DNA from: Malurus cyaneus samueli
Taxonomy: Eukaryota > Chordata > Aves > Passeriformes > Maluridae
Length of the DNA: 64,000 nucleotides
NCBI GenBank assembly: GCA_009741485.1
Contig: CM019215.1
Coordinates: forward strand, 79,438,407-79,502,406
Direction of reading: 5' to 3'
Positions 60,641 to 64,000 of the stretch are shown piece after piece (within the stretch, counting starts at the first letter, position 1; every line of letters starts with the position of its first letter). The notes under the pieces are model-generated. The model made no database searches. It saw only the letters and a list, made by a program, of their open reading frames with translations, and was not told the origin of the DNA. The position numbers were made by a program, and so were the translations under genes.

Positions 60641-63600
60641 TGTGAGGTCCATCCACCCTGACTGCGTTTCCAGGATATTGCTATGACGCTGTTGTAGAAC
60701 GCTGCTTGGAAATCCATGCTGAAGTTTAGATAAGCAACATTCAATCTTTCTTTTTCAGTTCTTGTGAATTGTCTCTTCTGTCTAATTATTAAATTTATAA
60801 CTTTATTCAGGTTGTTCCCAATTGCACTTAAGAAACTAAAATTATATCTGATTCTTAATTAAGTAAGTGGAATTGTCAAAAGTGTGAAAATTGTCAACTG
60901 GTATAAATTAGTACAGGCCAGAAAATCATTGTATAAAGAAAGTGAGAAGATTCTTACATATAAAATATATACACTTTTTTGTCATAATATTTAAATAAAA
61001 TTTCCATATTGTCTGAACTGAATGAAATGGAATCAAGATCCAAAACACTGCTCTGACAGTTAATACGTGGCTAGACCTAGCACATTCTATCAGAAATATT
61101 TGTGTGTACAGTCTAGCATATGAAAATACACATTTTTTCCTTTTACCTTAGTTTTCAGGCACACAAGACAGGATTTTCTGTGTCTAAAATCCAAACACTG
61201 ATGAACCTTGAATTTCTTTTAGAGAAATGCAAGATTGTTCCCTTCATGTTTTAGTTCCTCAAAGTTTATTTCCAAACTCAACTATCTTAAAGACATTACC
61301 ATTTCACAGCCAGGTCACATGTCAATCAAAGATATATCAACTTTTGATAAAAAATGTTATTGTAGAAATAATTAGCCAATATATAGTAATTAATCTCTAT
61401 ATAAGGTCACCAGGCAGCATTCAAGAATCTGAACTTTATAATCAATGACTATTTATATACCACACTTACGTGATATCTAACATGGTGGTGATATGCATAA
61501 TGTATGGATGGGTGTCAAGTCCACTTTTTCTCTAGCAAGTTGGCTTTTTTTCCAGTGCCTGCAATAAAATAGCAGGTCTTGATTTACATATTATTTCAGA
61601 GACCTTTCTGTTTATTTATAATTTAACAGTTTTGTTACTTTTTATTTTTGGCTTCTAATTCTTCTGTTCTGTTAGCCATTCTTTCTCACTTAAGAGTGCT
61701 GTACTCCCTGCTCCACCCCGCTGATACAGTGCCTTAAGTAAAGTACCTAAAGTACCTTAATGTGCAGCATTATTTTATTATTAACAAGAGTACATTTTAA
61801 CCCTCACCTTAAGAGAAGAAAATTAATTCAGTTCCAGTTGCAAGTCAGTACTCTAGATATTCATAATAATTTTTGTTATAATGTCAGATGTGGAATCTTA
61901 TCCAAAAGATAGGAGGAATGTTGAACATGTACATGATTGGGAATCTGCCTGTTTGCTCAACCCCTAGTACTTTCAAAATTTCTGGAAACTTCTTATTTAG
62001 GTTTAAAGGAATATGTATTCTTGTTTCACTTTTTAAGAAAGGTTCACTTTTCTGTTGACATCATGTACTCATGTACCTTGTTTTTCAGCTACACAGGTTT
62101 CTGTTCTGCTGCACTCTTAATGGTCTGGCAGCAGAGAAGTGTTGAGGAAATATTCAGTTTGGGCTGTTTTTCAGAACAAAGGCTACCCTTTTTTGCTGGT
62201 GAGCACTGATTTATGCAGTGCTTTATTTTTGTTTCATGGCAATGTTGTCTGGTAAACATGAAGACTAGTGGTAGTGAGTTAACAGTAAACAGTGAAAAAG
62301 ACATTTGAGAGAGGTAAATGCTTAGTCTAGCCTCACACAAAATCTTTGGACTTAGGTTTTACTCGTACTCGTAGTATTCATTAATTTCCCTCTTTGAAAA
62401 CAAGCTACCTTTTTGTGGTAGCAACAGTAGTAGTGCTAGAAAGGTACAATCTCTCAGAGATGAGAGCAGTCTCAAAGCAATGTTGTTTCTTAATGTCCTT
62501 GAGTTCCATGCAGTCTTTGCTATTTCGTGTCTGATCAAGGGATGATCTTCCTCTCTGCCCTTCTTTACCCTTGTGGATGATACTTCACTCCCTCAGACCC
62601 AGAGACTGGCATTAACTGTCATGAATACTGAGAGTAGACCTCACCTGTAAAGGCAGAAGAGAAATTTCAGTACTAAAGTCTGTTTGTGTTCTTCCTTCAT
62701 CACTAGATCTCCTACCTTGATTAGCAGCAAATGGATGTTTTCCTTGATCTTCTTTTGTTGCCAATTTTCTCACAAAGCCTTTTGTTTCCCATCATGTTCC
62801 ACACTTATTTTTCTCCCAGTGAGTTTTTCTGGATCCTGATTAGGTTTGTATAGTATTGCCATGTAATCATAGTGTTTACATGATGCAGGATTTTCTTTCT
62901 CTTCCTGGGAAGTGTAGAGTTTATTAGATGTTGTAAATTCTTACAGCTAGAGATGGTTAAACTCACTTCTATTCTGGAGTTTGAACTGTAGTTTTATTTC
63001 ATAAAAAATACTTCCATGTTGGACTCTTCTCTGCTATTAGTATTGAAGAAAAAAGGATGTGATAAGAATCAGAAGAATTAGAGCAAGCAGAAAAATGCAC
63101 CAGTGTGGTTCAGAAATTGAGACCAAGAGCAAAGACAGGAAAATCTCTCTCATACTGAACAATCATTGTATTGCTGAGTGGCAAAATCCACTTAAGACCC
63201 CTTCCAATATGTTACAGTCTGTAGCTCCCAGACCTGTTGACAGAAATCCAGCATGTAAGCTGCATCCATATGGCAAATTCAATATCCTTTTGCTTTTTTC
63301 CTAAGAATGAGAGACAGTGCAGTTTATACAGACATGTATGCAGTGTACTTGAGGATCTAAACAAACAGTTCAGAATCTCAGAATCTCAAAACAGTTTTAA
63401 ACATTTTATTGACAAGTGCTGTGAGAAGCTAAAACTGTAGGGAGCTGAAAGTTTCAAGCAGAAAAATGGACATGATGAATTCTCACTGGATGTAAGATCC
63501 TAACATTTGAATCTCAGCTCTGCTTCTACTTGTGCTATTATTTTTTCACTACTGGAAGAGTTTCACTCAAATTGCTTTCTAAAATGAGAGGATCTGACAA

Positions 63601-63710
63601 GGTACTTTTTTCAAAACTCTCTTTGGTTGCTGTATATCCTTGTCATTACACAGAACTGACGAGGTTGTTTTATTTTTGGGGTGTATTTTGTTGTTGTTGT
63701 TGTTTGGTTT
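60641..63710. other. Unassigned non-coding sequence
   Basis: No gene recognised. A small AAGTACCTTAA-type duplication lies at about 61736-61763. Confidence 0.55.
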
Positions 63711-63746
<36 letters not shown>

Positions 63747-63836
63747 CCTTAACTTTAGTAGTCCTGACAATTTTGCTGAGGCTTTTTTTTTTTTTATTTT
63801 TTTTTATTTATTTTTATTTATTTTTATTTTATTTTA
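63687..63836. repeat. (TTG)n, 31-base poly-T and (TTTA)n tracts
   Basis: A TTG repeat at 63687-63704 leads to 31 T residues at 63712-63742. A second T-rich tract with TTTTTATTTA units runs from 63783 to 63835. The rest to 64000 shows no feature. Confidence 0.9.
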
Positions 63837-64000
63837 GCAATATATTGAAGGCATGATAATTTCAGAGAACTAAAACAGCAACATTTCTGATTTTGCATTT
63901 TTTATACCTTTATCTCCCATATAATATTTCTACCACTCTCTCCTATCTTCTTTCTGGTATATTTTTTAACTTTACTAATACAGCTTGTAATGCATCAGCA

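Overview
The window reads as nuclear DNA of a bird, most likely a perching bird (passerine). It is AT-rich and strongly CpG-depleted, has no long open reading frames, and its interspersed repeats are avian: CR1 LINE fragments ending in the avian CR1 3' octamer (ATTCTRTG-like), several solo endogenous-retrovirus LTRs of bird type, and a tRNA-Ile-headed SINE with a CR1 tail that resembles TguSINE1, known from songbirds. Family names come from recognition by eye, not from a database search. No protein-coding exon, rRNA, functional tRNA, CRISPR array or bacterial-type gene can be supported. Open frames longer than about 100 codons fall in CR1, LTR or low-complexity sequence, or show nothing recognisable. 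The window is probably a gene desert or the inside of a large intron.

Layout. 1-7.9 kb: unassigned AT-rich sequence with a (TATGG)n microsatellite, homopolymer runs and a possible conserved non-coding block near 6.9-7.5 kb. 8-17 kb: a CR1 5'-half fragment, a solo LTR (family A, minus), a perfect 13-bp hairpin and two adjoining CR1 pieces in scrambled order. 19-26 kb: three more CR1 fragments, one old and antisense, and a complete family-A LTR (plus). 30-32 kb: a solo ERVK-like LTR with near-perfect 6-bp target duplication and a perfect 14-bp palindrome, a short CR1 3' end, and an unexplained CpG-dense islet beside a (GT)n run. 36-39 kb: a third family-A LTR and the longest CR1 (about 1.9 kb, minus, with reverse transcriptase remnants). 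43.7-44.8 kb: a fourth family-A LTR and the tRNA-Ile SINE. 45.6 kb: a candidate 10-nt microexon. 50-53 kb: a CR1 ORF1 fragment, a single unresolved base (N at 50942), and a family-B LTR with an odd CpG-rich core. 56-60.7 kb: a probable further LTR, a second family-B LTR (minus) and an old CR1 3' fragment. The rest is unassigned, with T-rich tracts at the far end.

No genes are seen to work together here. The story is repeated retrotransposon insertion and decay. The most interesting items are two CpG-dense blocks that stand out against the depleted background, the two perfect palindromes, the microexon candidate and the composite SINE.
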